A DNA stretch of 14,757 nt, from the NCBI GenBank assembly GCA_937888615.1, contig CALABZ010000155.1:1-14757 (forward strand). The letters are read 5' to 3'. The notes below the pieces were generated by a model. The model did not search any database and was not told the origin of the DNA. It saw only the letters and a program-made list of their open reading frames with translations. Of the stretch, positions 8,901 through 14,620 are shown piece by piece. Source of the stretch: an uncultured Lentisphaeria bacterium (GTDB lineage: Bacteria; Verrucomicrobiota; Lentisphaeria; Victivallales; Victivallaceae). The translations under genes and the position numbers were made by a program. Within the stretch, counting starts at the first letter, position 1. Every line of letters starts with the position of its first letter.

Positions 8901-9516
8901 CCGCCCCCAGAACGCCGTTCAGGTAGATGGCGATCTTCTGCGTGTCATAGGTTACGACCAATTGGTGCCATTGCTTCTTTTTGATCCCTTTTCGGGAGAC
9001 CTGAACCCGTCCGATCTGCCCCCAGCCATGCGGAGGTTCCGAACTGATCCAGTCAAAATAAACCGTATCGGCATATTCATAAAGCTGATATTCGACGAAA
9101 CGGTTTTGCTGTTTGAAAACAAGATTGAGCAATGCGATATTTCCGCGCTTGTTCCCTTCCGTCAATTCATCCTCGGGCGCATAATCAAGCGCCGACAGCC
9201 ATAAAGAGATCGTTCCGCAATCCGGTCTGATATTACCGTTGACGGCAAATTTCAGCTCCTCGCTTCCCTGCGGGCAAAACCCCTGCTTCGTATCAAAACC
9301 GATTATGCCGCGCAATCCGAGGTTCAGGTTGGACAAGGTGGTGGAATTGGGATTTCCCTTGGCGAAATCGGCGTTGCACCCCAACTTGTCAAACGTTACG
9401 GCCAAGCTCAAATCCTTATCGTTGATTTTTTCCGCCAAAGGCATTTCACGATAGTCGGCGACCGCAATCTTCATGGAAATTATAATTAATATTGTCATCC
9501 AAAGGCGATATGGCAT
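5995..9516 (-). CDS. Large secreted LamG / DUF6067-like glycosidase-type protein with C-terminal carbohydrate-binding-like domain
   Basis: The 1173-aa protein starts with a signal peptide (hydrophobic residues 6-18, probable cleavage after AVA at residue 20). Residues about 36-268 are a LamG/concanavalin-like lectin domain, with QWHQLVVTYDTQKIAIYLNG near 182-201 and WQVAVDDVKVYSRVLSPLEI near 241-260. A linker leads to a long region (about 380-1015) beginning IWPPLTIEP and WNRVYSFGTGPLP. That pattern resembles the DUF6067 family of putative glycoside hydrolases, followed by a barrel-like part with WMIYYDLCGN and ETDSSWSS. Residues about 1019-1173 form a jelly-roll ending in GGNVWFDDFKF, clearly related to the small protein encoded just upstream. 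It is likely exported to bind and process a polysaccharide or glycoconjugate. The DUF6067 label is from memory of the pattern; no catalytic pair is claimed. An AGGA precedes the ATG. Confidence 0.8.
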   Translation of the reverse strand: MPYRLWMTILIIISMKIAVADYREMPLAEKINDKDLSLAVTFDKLGCNADFAKGNPNSTTLSNLNLGLRGIIGFDTKQGFCPQGSEELKFAVNGNIRPDCGTISLWLSALDYAPEDELTEGNKRGNIALLNLVFKQQNRFVEYQLYEYADTVYFDWISSEPPHGWGQIGRVQVSRKGIKKKQWHQLVVTYDTQKIAIYLNGVLGAEATLPAKVSKTLDIKPDGNMSFLGIRSRFLGDNGKWQVAVDDVKVYSRVLSPLEIRNQYQKLLLGQEAANLQAFEVKLNGVDEGSGHALDQIEAAFDLGGLPEKARKELNAGSLNVAYELTGPRDFIRTGNWELRKSHESHRISGITVPGHYQLKTVLQYDGEKSENITGIEVPDLSFANNGIGDEDTVPKIWPPLTIEPDRTIKLWNRVYSFGTGPLPKAITVYGRPLFDKAPELIITTAAGKANIQYTAGETTRNNRSITLTGQGTAPGFTIDYATTVEFDGMIKFDFVINGQPGIKSMHLVWKLKPEYCQYLMTPLLESKPGPQFSFKYPTCESEAGTQLWLVSEGKGGFAYSMANDANWIYNPNEPVFRVNKATGFCSVTMISRFVKLPQATPYQALFITTPTRPLPSRLRVIRLNDIMRPDCPRLVMNDGKGLTGVATFQPHEKFGEVVKNTGKDTLGVYGMADSLTTGTPTANYFKEYWDIPGYYIYKMSFQKPLPDGGFQHETYLSLPACNATHINDYLLENIKELLTHPYGDRVWMIYYDLCGNTLCSNPLHGCGFKDKFGRKIKTFAILNKRKLVERTVRFCHKNNRVVMLHAQRYFYPFFHGLADYWFPGEQHSTLLRRNPYGYTDELPDELYRSEYNRDVLGVDVIFLTALAQANPDYLKNHSLTEAMLTMLLAHDIETDSSWSSPLPHMKVWDIMEKYQVQSPKTKAHLYYQQKTVSSSNPDVRVTYYECPDDRYLVVLANKDFRKKKTEIDLSKLKAGNYPVCDEYHNANFPVNNGKLEISVPPRSFRLIAFPIKPTFPINDNCSILWGSWNSDNAKGDFVLDTAAGHESPGSLLIRVADNNPDDGSFCFMKKIVVTPGKTYEVEVFAKIQNPAPGVKIGIGVQALDLNGAFLGLPPKNVTIPGDQEGWRKLQLRFKISLDDKWAETRILLVTLGVSNLKGGNVWFDDFKFSEVE

Positions 9517-9587
9517 AATAGATCCTGTTTGATTTTTGGTTGATAAACTGCTGGTATGGATTTTTCGAAAAATACGGAATGCCGGGA

Positions 9588-10136
9588 TTATTCCGTATCT
9601 ACAAATTCGAAATCATCGAAAAAGACTTCTCCTGAAACCGATTTTTCAATCCCGAAAGTACAGATGATGACTGAGGCCCCCGCCCAGACTCCGGTCGTCG
9701 GAATCTTAAACGTCAGGATCAGCCGCTTCCATTCGGAGTTGGAGACGTTGGCTCCATCGATAGCCGTGCTTTTAACATCGGTCCCGATAAACTTTTTCTG
9801 CGCGTCCATACCTTGAAAGGCTAATGAAATCCTGCTGTCGGAAGAAAGATTTCTCCCTTTGACATAAACCACCGCGGTATATTCTTTTCCGGGTTTTACC
9901 GGAAAATGATTGAGAAAAACGAAAGAAGAGTTCGGCGGCGTTTTTTTATTGATGACGATTTTAAGCACCCCTTTGCCGGAACGACTGTTATAACGTTCAA
10001 AGGCAAAGGTACCCAGTGAATTTGCGCTCTGCCAATGACTGAATTTTGAATAATCGGAGGCGTTATCTGCGGCTTGCACTGCCGACAGAGCGACAGAGAC
10101 GATACCAAACAATATGATGGACATTATCTTATTCAT
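9588..10136 (-). CDS. Small secreted carbohydrate-binding-like (CBM4/9-type jelly-roll) protein
   Basis: This 182-aa protein has a clear signal peptide (MNKIMSIILFGIVSVALS, cleavage likely after VQA at residue 22). The mature part is a single beta-sandwich domain: FPVKPGKEYTAVVYVKGRN, EWKRLILTFKIP and the closing VFFDDFEFVDTE are hallmarks of CBM4/9- and CBM16-like modules found at the ends of polysaccharide-degrading enzymes. It aligns over its whole length with the last 155 residues of the 1173-aa protein encoded next, so the two may recognise the same ligand. There is no catalytic domain. A strong AGGTGAA lies upstream of the ATG. It sits 22 bp after the pseudopilin gene and 71 bp before the large gene, consistent with one operon. 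A role as a surface or extracellular binding protein is inferred. Confidence 0.82.
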   Translation of the reverse strand: MNKIMSIILFGIVSVALSAVQAADNASDYSKFSHWQSANSLGTFAFERYNSRSGKGVLKIVINKKTPPNSSFVFLNHFPVKPGKEYTAVVYVKGRNLSSDSRISLAFQGMDAQKKFIGTDVKSTAIDGANVSNSEWKRLILTFKIPTTGVWAGASVIICTFGIEKSVSGEVFFDDFEFVDTE

Positions 10137-10158
10137 GGATTAATTCACCTGTTTTATA

Positions 10159-10902
10159 TTACTGAAAATTATAATTGAATGTCACGGAATTATATTCATC
10201 AAGGCTTTTAAACGCCCCGACATGCCCATCCGCAAATGCAACATTCGCGGAACCATTGTTCCGGAACAGCATTGCAGACGGTATACCAGGCTCACTGCGC
10301 AAAAAAGAATATGACCGCTGGTGATTGATGGCCTCGTATCCACCGTACCCGCCGACACTGTCCGGATACGCCAGTTGAACGTCACTGATGATACCGGTAG
10401 TACTGCTTTTCTTGATCTGACTGTCATTTTTTGTCATGTAATAATTAGGATATCCCGCCCCCAAGGTAAAATCGCCAAGCCTCCGCTCCATCTGCAACGT
10501 CACCGGAAGCATCTGCCCACTGGTTCCCGCCCGCCACGGAAACCAAATGAAAGCATTGGCATATTCATCAGGGGTCGTAGACGGACAAGTGAACGTTCCA
10601 CTCTTGACCTTGACATAATTCCCCTCGTCCAACTTGCCGTCAAACGTCGGGTTGCTTACCCCGTCCATGTGCGCCGGATAATAGCCTGCGTAATCGTCTT
10701 TATACATTCTCGTACCCAACCCCACCTCTTTCAATTGAGAAGTACAGGTGATCGCTCTCGCCTTGTCCCGCGCTCTGTTCAGCGCCGGGAGCAGCATGGC
10801 CGCCAGGATGGCTATGATTGCTATCACAACGAGGAGTTCTATGAGTGTAAAAGTATTTACTGAAAATAACTCACAACTTTTCTTCTTTAATGAATTTTTC
10901 AT
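10159..10902 (-). CDS. Type II secretion-like pseudopilin with DUF1559-type C-terminus
   Basis: The 247-aa protein has a type IV prepilin N-terminus: a charged leader of 17 residues, then FTLIELLVVIAI and a continuing hydrophobic helix to about residue 41, with Glu at +5. The predicted cleavage site follows Thr17, whereas most prepilins have Gly there. The body is a globular extracellular domain ending in NVAFADGHVGAF, the C-terminal DGH signature of the pseudopilin-like proteins amplified in Planctomycetota and Lentisphaerota. Such proteins are processed by a prepilin peptidase and held at the inner membrane or in a short pseudopilus; their exact task is unknown. The start is supported by AAGGAG eight bases before the ATG. 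It is the first gene of the - strand operon, with a likely promoter at 10951-10959. Confidence 0.92.
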   Translation of the reverse strand: MKNSLKKKSCELFSVNTFTLIELLVVIAIIAILAAMLLPALNRARDKARAITCTSQLKEVGLGTRMYKDDYAGYYPAHMDGVSNPTFDGKLDEGNYVKVKSGTFTCPSTTPDEYANAFIWFPWRAGTSGQMLPVTLQMERRLGDFTLGAGYPNYYMTKNDSQIKKSSTTGIISDVQLAYPDSVGGYGGYEAINHQRSYSFLRSEPGIPSAMLFRNNGSANVAFADGHVGAFKSLDEYNSVTFNYNFQ

Positions 10903-10950
10903 GGACCGGTCTCCTTCCTGTTCTTTTGATTTTATCTGTTAAGGTGAATG

Positions 10951-10959
10951 ATTATAGCA
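10951..10959 (-). promoter_or_regulatory. Extended -10 promoter for the pseudopilin operon
   Basis: On the - strand this reads TGCTATAAT, a perfect extended -10 element, about 50 bases upstream of the pseudopilin ATG. The -35 region at the usual spacing (CGGTGT, 17-base spacer) is poor, which fits an extended -10 or an activator-dependent promoter. The surrounding 11 bases (10949-10959) are repeated exactly at the promoter of the other - strand gene. Confidence 0.5.
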
Positions 10960-11000
10960 GTTATTTTTATATGACACCGTTCTCCTTATATTGCTATTTT

Positions 11001-11010
11001 TAAAATGGTT
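11001..11010. repeat. Shared intergenic 10-mer TAAAATGGTT, copy 1
   Basis: TAAAATGGTT followed by AAC lies about 45-50 bases upstream of the pseudopilin -10 box, beyond the -35 position. The identical 10-mer, followed by GAAC, occurs in the other intergenic region at 13138-13147. It could be a half-site for a regulator such as the neighbouring AraC protein, but the two copies sit differently relative to their predicted promoters. Confidence 0.25.
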
Positions 11011-11062
11011 AACTGATTTATTCCTATTCAGCAGTATCGATGATTTGGATCGCACTGTATTT

Positions 11063-13042
11063 TTATCGACGTTGAATCCTGAGGATCAGCGGGGCAACAC
11101 TATCAAGTCGTGTTTCCAGAATCAGTTCGTCTTCGGATATGTCGTGCCACGTCAATGGCTGCCATAGCCCATTGGAACTAAACTTTTCTATCCGTGTTAT
11201 CGGTTTACCATTAATACGAATTTTCAAATCATCAAGGGAATCCAGATTCAGATTGAACAATGCCAAAAGTTCCCCCCCGCCGGCACCGCAGTCTATTTTT
11301 CCATGCATGGCGTAAATGTCAATATCCGATACAAGCACAACAGGAAGTGAATCCCTGTTTAACCAGCCCAGGACATTTACAAGTTGCCGGCGACGATTTT
11401 CGTCCATAAACGGAGTATCGCCAATGGCTGCCGCGTATACGGCAACCCGTCCACCAAGACTGTTTTCGAAAAGTGTCATTCCGGCTCCCGCCTCAAATTC
11501 TTCAGGGCTTTGGTAAAAAGGCTGCCAATACAACGTGGAAAGAATCTGCGTCAGGGGTGAGTTCGGCACAAGCCGTACTGCCGTACCATTTGCCAGGGCC
11601 GCGATGGCTATGCATTTTCCAGATGCCAGCCCGTTCATTGCATTATCGTTCATCCGTTCGAATGAGCACTTCCAGTCATTCGGCAGATTGGCCTCGACTC
11701 CGATCAAAGAATTCATTCCGCGTCTGCAAAGGTTAAGGGCAGCCTGTCCATCAAACAAAACGCCGCGTGTTAGAAATGTCCTGATCTCATCATCGCTGAA
11801 AAGATCACATTCCGGGCCGGTCAACATCGTAATCTGTGCAGTCATATTATATCCGACGATTGCGGGTATACCCATCCTGCCCAGGACGGTGCAAGTCCAA
11901 TTCATATTCCGAATCGGATTAACGGCATTTGGAATATCCGCGATATCGGCCGGCAGCGGAGTGACTGGTCCGTCCCACGTGACATGCGGCACGATGCGCC
12001 GCAGTTCACGGTAAAGCCCACGATTTTCGCTGAGAATCTTACGGTAAGCAATTCCACTTTCCGGCTGATATTCATTTGTCCGGCTGATCCATAGCTTGAG
12101 TCCGGTACAGCCGTGGAGGAGAGAAAAGATAATCTGTGTATTAAGGGCTTTGGAGGAGGTATAGTAACGATTTTGCGGATAAGTGTCTGATTCGGCGAGA
12201 ATTTCCGGGATATCTTTCATGATCGCCATCTGGGCGGAAGTCCAATAGACTTTGCTGAGCAAGCTTTTGGGGTCGCTGTTCCAATACCAGGCGGTGTTGA
12301 CACGCACAAAAGGCTGATTGTTCCCTGCCAGAACCGCCGCAATTTTGTGAGCAAAATGTAATTCCATTCCGCCGGCGTCGCAAATGCAGAACCCGCATGG
12401 TATTTGGGGGTCGGTATTGTCGATCCCTTTCCGGATTTCCCCGGCAAGGGCAAGAAGGCTTTCAAGCCGAAAATCATCCCAGCGTTTTCTTAGAAGCCTA
12501 TCGGAATGAAGTGCCTTAAGCAATTCTTCCCGGGTTAACTCATGGCCGGTCATTTGAGCGAATGCCTCCAGGTGGTATTTGCAATAACATCCCGGGGCTC
12601 CGTAGTTGGCTAAGCGAAAATCATCATCAACAAGCATGAAATCCGGTCTGGCTGAGGCCGCAATTTCGATTGAATCATGAACATATTCCTTAAAGCCGGG
12701 AGCAAGCGGACATATCGAGGAGGTCGTCATTCCTTTGGCATTGACACTTCTAGCAAAACCGGATTCGCTTGCCATGCCATGACCCATTGTACTCTGGACC
12801 AGAATCCCGATATTCAAGCCTGAATTATTCAAGGCTTCACGCATTGTCAGAAAAATTTTCCGCAAACGTTTCGCTTTGGCGGGGCTTGCGATTTTTTCTT
12901 CGGGCATGAACGGTAGGATAAACGCAATGTCAGTTATACCGGATTCCTGTTGAAGTTTAAGAGCATCGGCGGCAATTTCCGCCTTATGCCCTTCCAGCAT
13001 CGGCACGATATTAATAATTCTCAAGTGCGGTTCTGTGCTCAT
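11063..13042 (-). CDS. Putative cytoplasmic TIM-barrel glycosidase-like protein
   Basis: This 659-aa protein is not assigned to a named family with certainty. The N-terminal half has the rhythm of a TIM barrel: ITDIAFILPFMPEE (about 36-49), LNIGILVQSTMGHG (76-89), and an acidic strand end FMLVDDDFRL (135-144) followed by GCYCKYHLEAF (151-161). The last is a pattern I associate with uncharacterised glycosidase-like proteins of gut anaerobes. Later segments (ALNTQIIFSLLHGCTGLKLW, then a Rossmann-like part around LFSDDEIRTFLTRGVLFDG) recall GH42-type enzymes with a trimerisation/GATase-like domain. The C-terminus is a small beta domain. No signal peptide is present. The chosen ATG at 13042 is preceded by a weak GAG; a TTG at 13054 is the alternative. 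It is transcribed divergently from the AraC regulator, its likely controller. A hydrolytic role on sugars is inference. Confidence 0.62.
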   Translation of the reverse strand: MSTEPHLRIINIVPMLEGHKAEIAADALKLQQESGITDIAFILPFMPEEKIASPAKAKRLRKIFLTMREALNNSGLNIGILVQSTMGHGMASESGFARSVNAKGMTTSSICPLAPGFKEYVHDSIEIAASARPDFMLVDDDFRLANYGAPGCYCKYHLEAFAQMTGHELTREELLKALHSDRLLRKRWDDFRLESLLALAGEIRKGIDNTDPQIPCGFCICDAGGMELHFAHKIAAVLAGNNQPFVRVNTAWYWNSDPKSLLSKVYWTSAQMAIMKDIPEILAESDTYPQNRYYTSSKALNTQIIFSLLHGCTGLKLWISRTNEYQPESGIAYRKILSENRGLYRELRRIVPHVTWDGPVTPLPADIADIPNAVNPIRNMNWTCTVLGRMGIPAIVGYNMTAQITMLTGPECDLFSDDEIRTFLTRGVLFDGQAALNLCRRGMNSLIGVEANLPNDWKCSFERMNDNAMNGLASGKCIAIAALANGTAVRLVPNSPLTQILSTLYWQPFYQSPEEFEAGAGMTLFENSLGGRVAVYAAAIGDTPFMDENRRRQLVNVLGWLNRDSLPVVLVSDIDIYAMHGKIDCGAGGGELLALFNLNLDSLDDLKIRINGKPITRIEKFSSNGLWQPLTWHDISEDELILETRLDSVAPLILRIQRR

Positions 13043-13137
13043 ACTTATTCTCAAATTATTTTCTGCTCTGATAGCGATTTTGATCTTTGTCTGGTTTCAG
13101 ACTTTTTGGGTATTCCATTACATCGCTGGCTTTGTTC

Positions 13138-13147
13138 TAAAATGGTT
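13138..13147. repeat. Shared intergenic 10-mer TAAAATGGTT, copy 2
   Basis: Identical to the 10-mer at 11001-11010 and also followed by AAC (here GAAC). It lies about 100 bases upstream of the glycosidase-like gene but downstream of the predicted promoter, so an operator role is uncertain. Confidence 0.25.
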
Positions 13148-13278
13148 GAACATAATTTGTTGATATACCAAAACGGACAAAACCACATCCATACCCGAAA
13201 TCGTTTATATATTGCTGAATCTTGATATACTTTGTCATTACTTTATTCATTTTTCTTAGTTAAGGTATTTGCATATGA

Positions 13279-13307
13279 TTGATTATAGCACTAAAATAAT
13301 ATATTAT
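13279..13307 (+). promoter_or_regulatory. Sigma70-type promoter for the AraC gene
   Basis: TTGATT (13279-13284) and TATTAT (13302-13307) are separated by exactly 17 bases. Transcription would start near 13314, giving a leader of about 46 bases before the ATG at 13360. This places the possible TTG start at 13309 upstream of the transcript and so favours the ATG. Confidence 0.5.
13282..13290 (-). promoter_or_regulatory. Extended -10 promoter for the glycosidase-like gene
   Basis: The - strand reads TGCTATAAT, identical to the element before the pseudopilin operon; 11 bases (13280-13290) match exactly between the two. The -35 hexamer at the usual spacing (AAGATA) is weak, suggesting activator dependence. 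It physically overlaps the -35 box of the opposite AraC promoter, so the two directions probably compete or are jointly controlled. Confidence 0.45.
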
Positions 13308-13359
13308 CTTGGATTTTTTAGCCAAAAAACAGCACTATTCAGCCAAAGTGGAGAATTAC

Positions 13360-14223
13360 ATGTATACGATTCCTAAATCATTATACATTCCCGAATACCA
13401 ATTGCCGTTATTTATAACGTTTATACCGGCAGGTTATCAGGAGGAGAATCAGTTTCATAATCATGAATTCTCTGAAATCGCTATTGTCGCAGAGGGCGAA
13501 GCCATTCATAACGCCGGCGGCAAAACCGAAAAACTCAGCGCCGGCGATGTGATAATAATGCATTTGAAAAACATTCATGCATTCAGCTCAATGGTGAATT
13601 TCTCGCATATCAATATCATATATGATGCGCAAAAGATGCCGATTCCAATTCTTGACGGTTATGATTTCCCTTTGTTTGATGTCATTTTCCCCCGCAACCC
13701 GGCAATCATGAAACCAAACGCGGCACCCGTTTCCAAACTTGATAAGAAGAATTTGCAGCGCCTTATCAGGCTAATCAAAGAGTTGAGTGCTGAACTTCAA
13801 AATATCAGGCCGGGACGTCAATTTTTTTGCATGGGCTTACTTATCGAAATTATAACACATATTGCCCGAAGCGAAATAAAGCCGACGAATCAGCATAAAA
13901 AATTATTTCTAGTTGGCGACGCAATCAGTTATATAAATGAACATTATAAGGAAAATATAACGCTTTCGGATATAGCCCGAAAAGCCAGGATGTCCAGTCG
14001 CAGTCTGTCCAGACATTTTAAAAATGCTTCAGGAATGAGTCCCATTCAATATATCATTCACACCAGACTTAACCATGCCGCCGAATTATTGGTGAAGACA
14101 AATGACAATATCGAATTGATCTCATCGGAATGCGGCTTTAAGGAGAACAACTATTTTATAAGGGCCTTTAAGAAGCGCTTCAAGCAAAGCCCTTACAAAT
14201 TTCGTTTGTCTCATAAAGAATAA
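13360..14223 (+). CDS. AraC-family transcriptional regulator with N-terminal cupin domain
   Basis: The 287-aa protein has the usual two-part layout. The N-terminal half is a cupin-type sensor: NQFHNHEFSEIAIVAEGEA, then KLSAGDVIIMHLKNIHAF. The C-terminal 95 residues contain the paired helix-turn-helix motifs of AraC/XylS proteins: ITLSDIARKARMSSRSLSRHF and the signature ISSECGFKENNYFIRAFKK followed by SPYKFR. Such proteins usually activate carbohydrate genes on binding a sugar ligand. The ATG at 13360 is chosen because GGAG (13350-13353) lies six bases upstream and the predicted transcript begins after the alternative TTG at 13309. Likely targets are the divergent glycosidase-like gene and, through the shared promoter block, the pseudopilin operon. 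Confidence 0.93.
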   Translation: MYTIPKSLYIPEYQLPLFITFIPAGYQEENQFHNHEFSEIAIVAEGEAIHNAGGKTEKLSAGDVIIMHLKNIHAFSSMVNFSHINIIYDAQKMPIPILDGYDFPLFDVIFPRNPAIMKPNAAPVSKLDKKNLQRLIRLIKELSAELQNIRPGRQFFCMGLLIEIITHIARSEIKPTNQHKKLFLVGDAISYINEHYKENITLSDIARKARMSSRSLSRHFKNASGMSPIQYIIHTRLNHAAELLVKTNDNIELISSECGFKENNYFIRAFKKRFKQSPYKFRLSHKE

Positions 14224-14325
14224 TAGGTCAATTGAAGAAGTAAATGCACATTTGCAATAAATGTACATTCGGTTCAGAAAGCTGTGCGTTTAGTATTACA
14301 AACGACTTTTTTAGCTGTTTTTTGG

Positions 14326-14374
14326 GGTTCTTCTCCGGTTTGAGGCAAATTGGGGCTCAAACCGGAGAAGAACC
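14326..14374. repeat. Perfect 19-bp inverted repeat with 11-base loop
   Basis: GGTTCTTCTCCGGTTTGAG at 14326-14344 is followed after GCAAATTGGGG by its exact reverse complement at 14356-14374. It lies about 100 bases past the AraC stop. In neither direction is the hairpin followed by a run of T; the T-rich tract lies before it on the + strand. It could still act as a terminator or mRNA stabiliser for the AraC transcript, or be a small mobile or repeat element. Confidence 0.85.
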
Positions 14375-14534
14375 AATCATTTCATCCTATATTATACTTC
14401 GTGCATAAAGTTGTATTTTCTGTGGGGATATTTTATTTCCGCATGACGCGGCGCAGAATAACGCAAGACTTTCATAATACAAAATCTCCTGATTTGAATA
14501 GTAAAATCACACCTGTCCTAACAATTTTCCAAAC

Positions 14535-14556
14535 GGCGTAATCTTCTGATTGCGCC
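14535..14556. terminator. Short hairpin, possible terminator of the right-edge gene
   Basis: GGCGTAATC and GATTGCGCC pair over nine positions (one G-U) around a TTCT loop. It lies about 65 bases past the stop of the partial transposase frame on the - strand. The downstream T content (GTTTGGAAAATTG) is poor, so the terminator call is tentative. Confidence 0.3.
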
Positions 14557-14620
14557 GCCTCATTTTCATCTATTTCACTCAATTTTTCAAAAGTAGCCCC
14601 CCTGCTGAAAATCTGCTGTC

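Larger units (their letters stand above)
13043..13359. other. Divergent intergenic region between the glycosidase-like gene and the AraC gene
   Basis: This 317-bp AT-rich gap carries no believable gene. Its right half contains overlapping back-to-back promoter elements. The left half would form a leader of about 230 bases for the - strand gene if the predicted promoter is the one used, and it contains the shared 10-mer TAAAATGGTT at 13138-13147. No riboswitch-like structure or terminator was recognised by eye. Confidence 0.5.
14224..14620. other. Roughly 400-bp region without a convincing gene
   Basis: Between the AraC stop and the partial transposase frame no open frame looks like a real protein. 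The region holds three inverted repeats: an imperfect 9-bp one just after the AraC stop (14245-14267), the perfect 19-bp one at 14326-14374, and a short hairpin at 14535-14556. The 9-mer CTGTCCTAA occurs twice in direct orientation (14513-14521 and 14616-14624). A 27-codon - strand frame (14475-14392) follows an AGGAG, but its product is unrecognisable. Part of this stretch could be the end of an insertion sequence. Confidence 0.5.

Noticed and set aside
10321..10863. 180-aa + strand frame antisense to the pseudopilin gene
   Set aside because: It mirrors a well-supported coding region on the other strand and its product has no recognisable fold or motif.
12950..13225. 91-aa + strand frame covering the start of the glycosidase-like gene
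   Set aside because: It is antisense to a real coding region and has no credible ribosome site or motifs.
13309..13359. TTG start for the AraC gene
   Set aside because: It lies before the predicted transcription start, and GGAG precedes the ATG at 13360.
14245..14267. TGCACATTT/AAATGTACA repeat after the AraC stop as terminator
   Set aside because: It has one mismatch, low GC and no following T-run.
14392..14475. 27-codon - strand frame after an AGGAG
   Set aside because: The product is very short and unrecognised, with no context support; likely chance.
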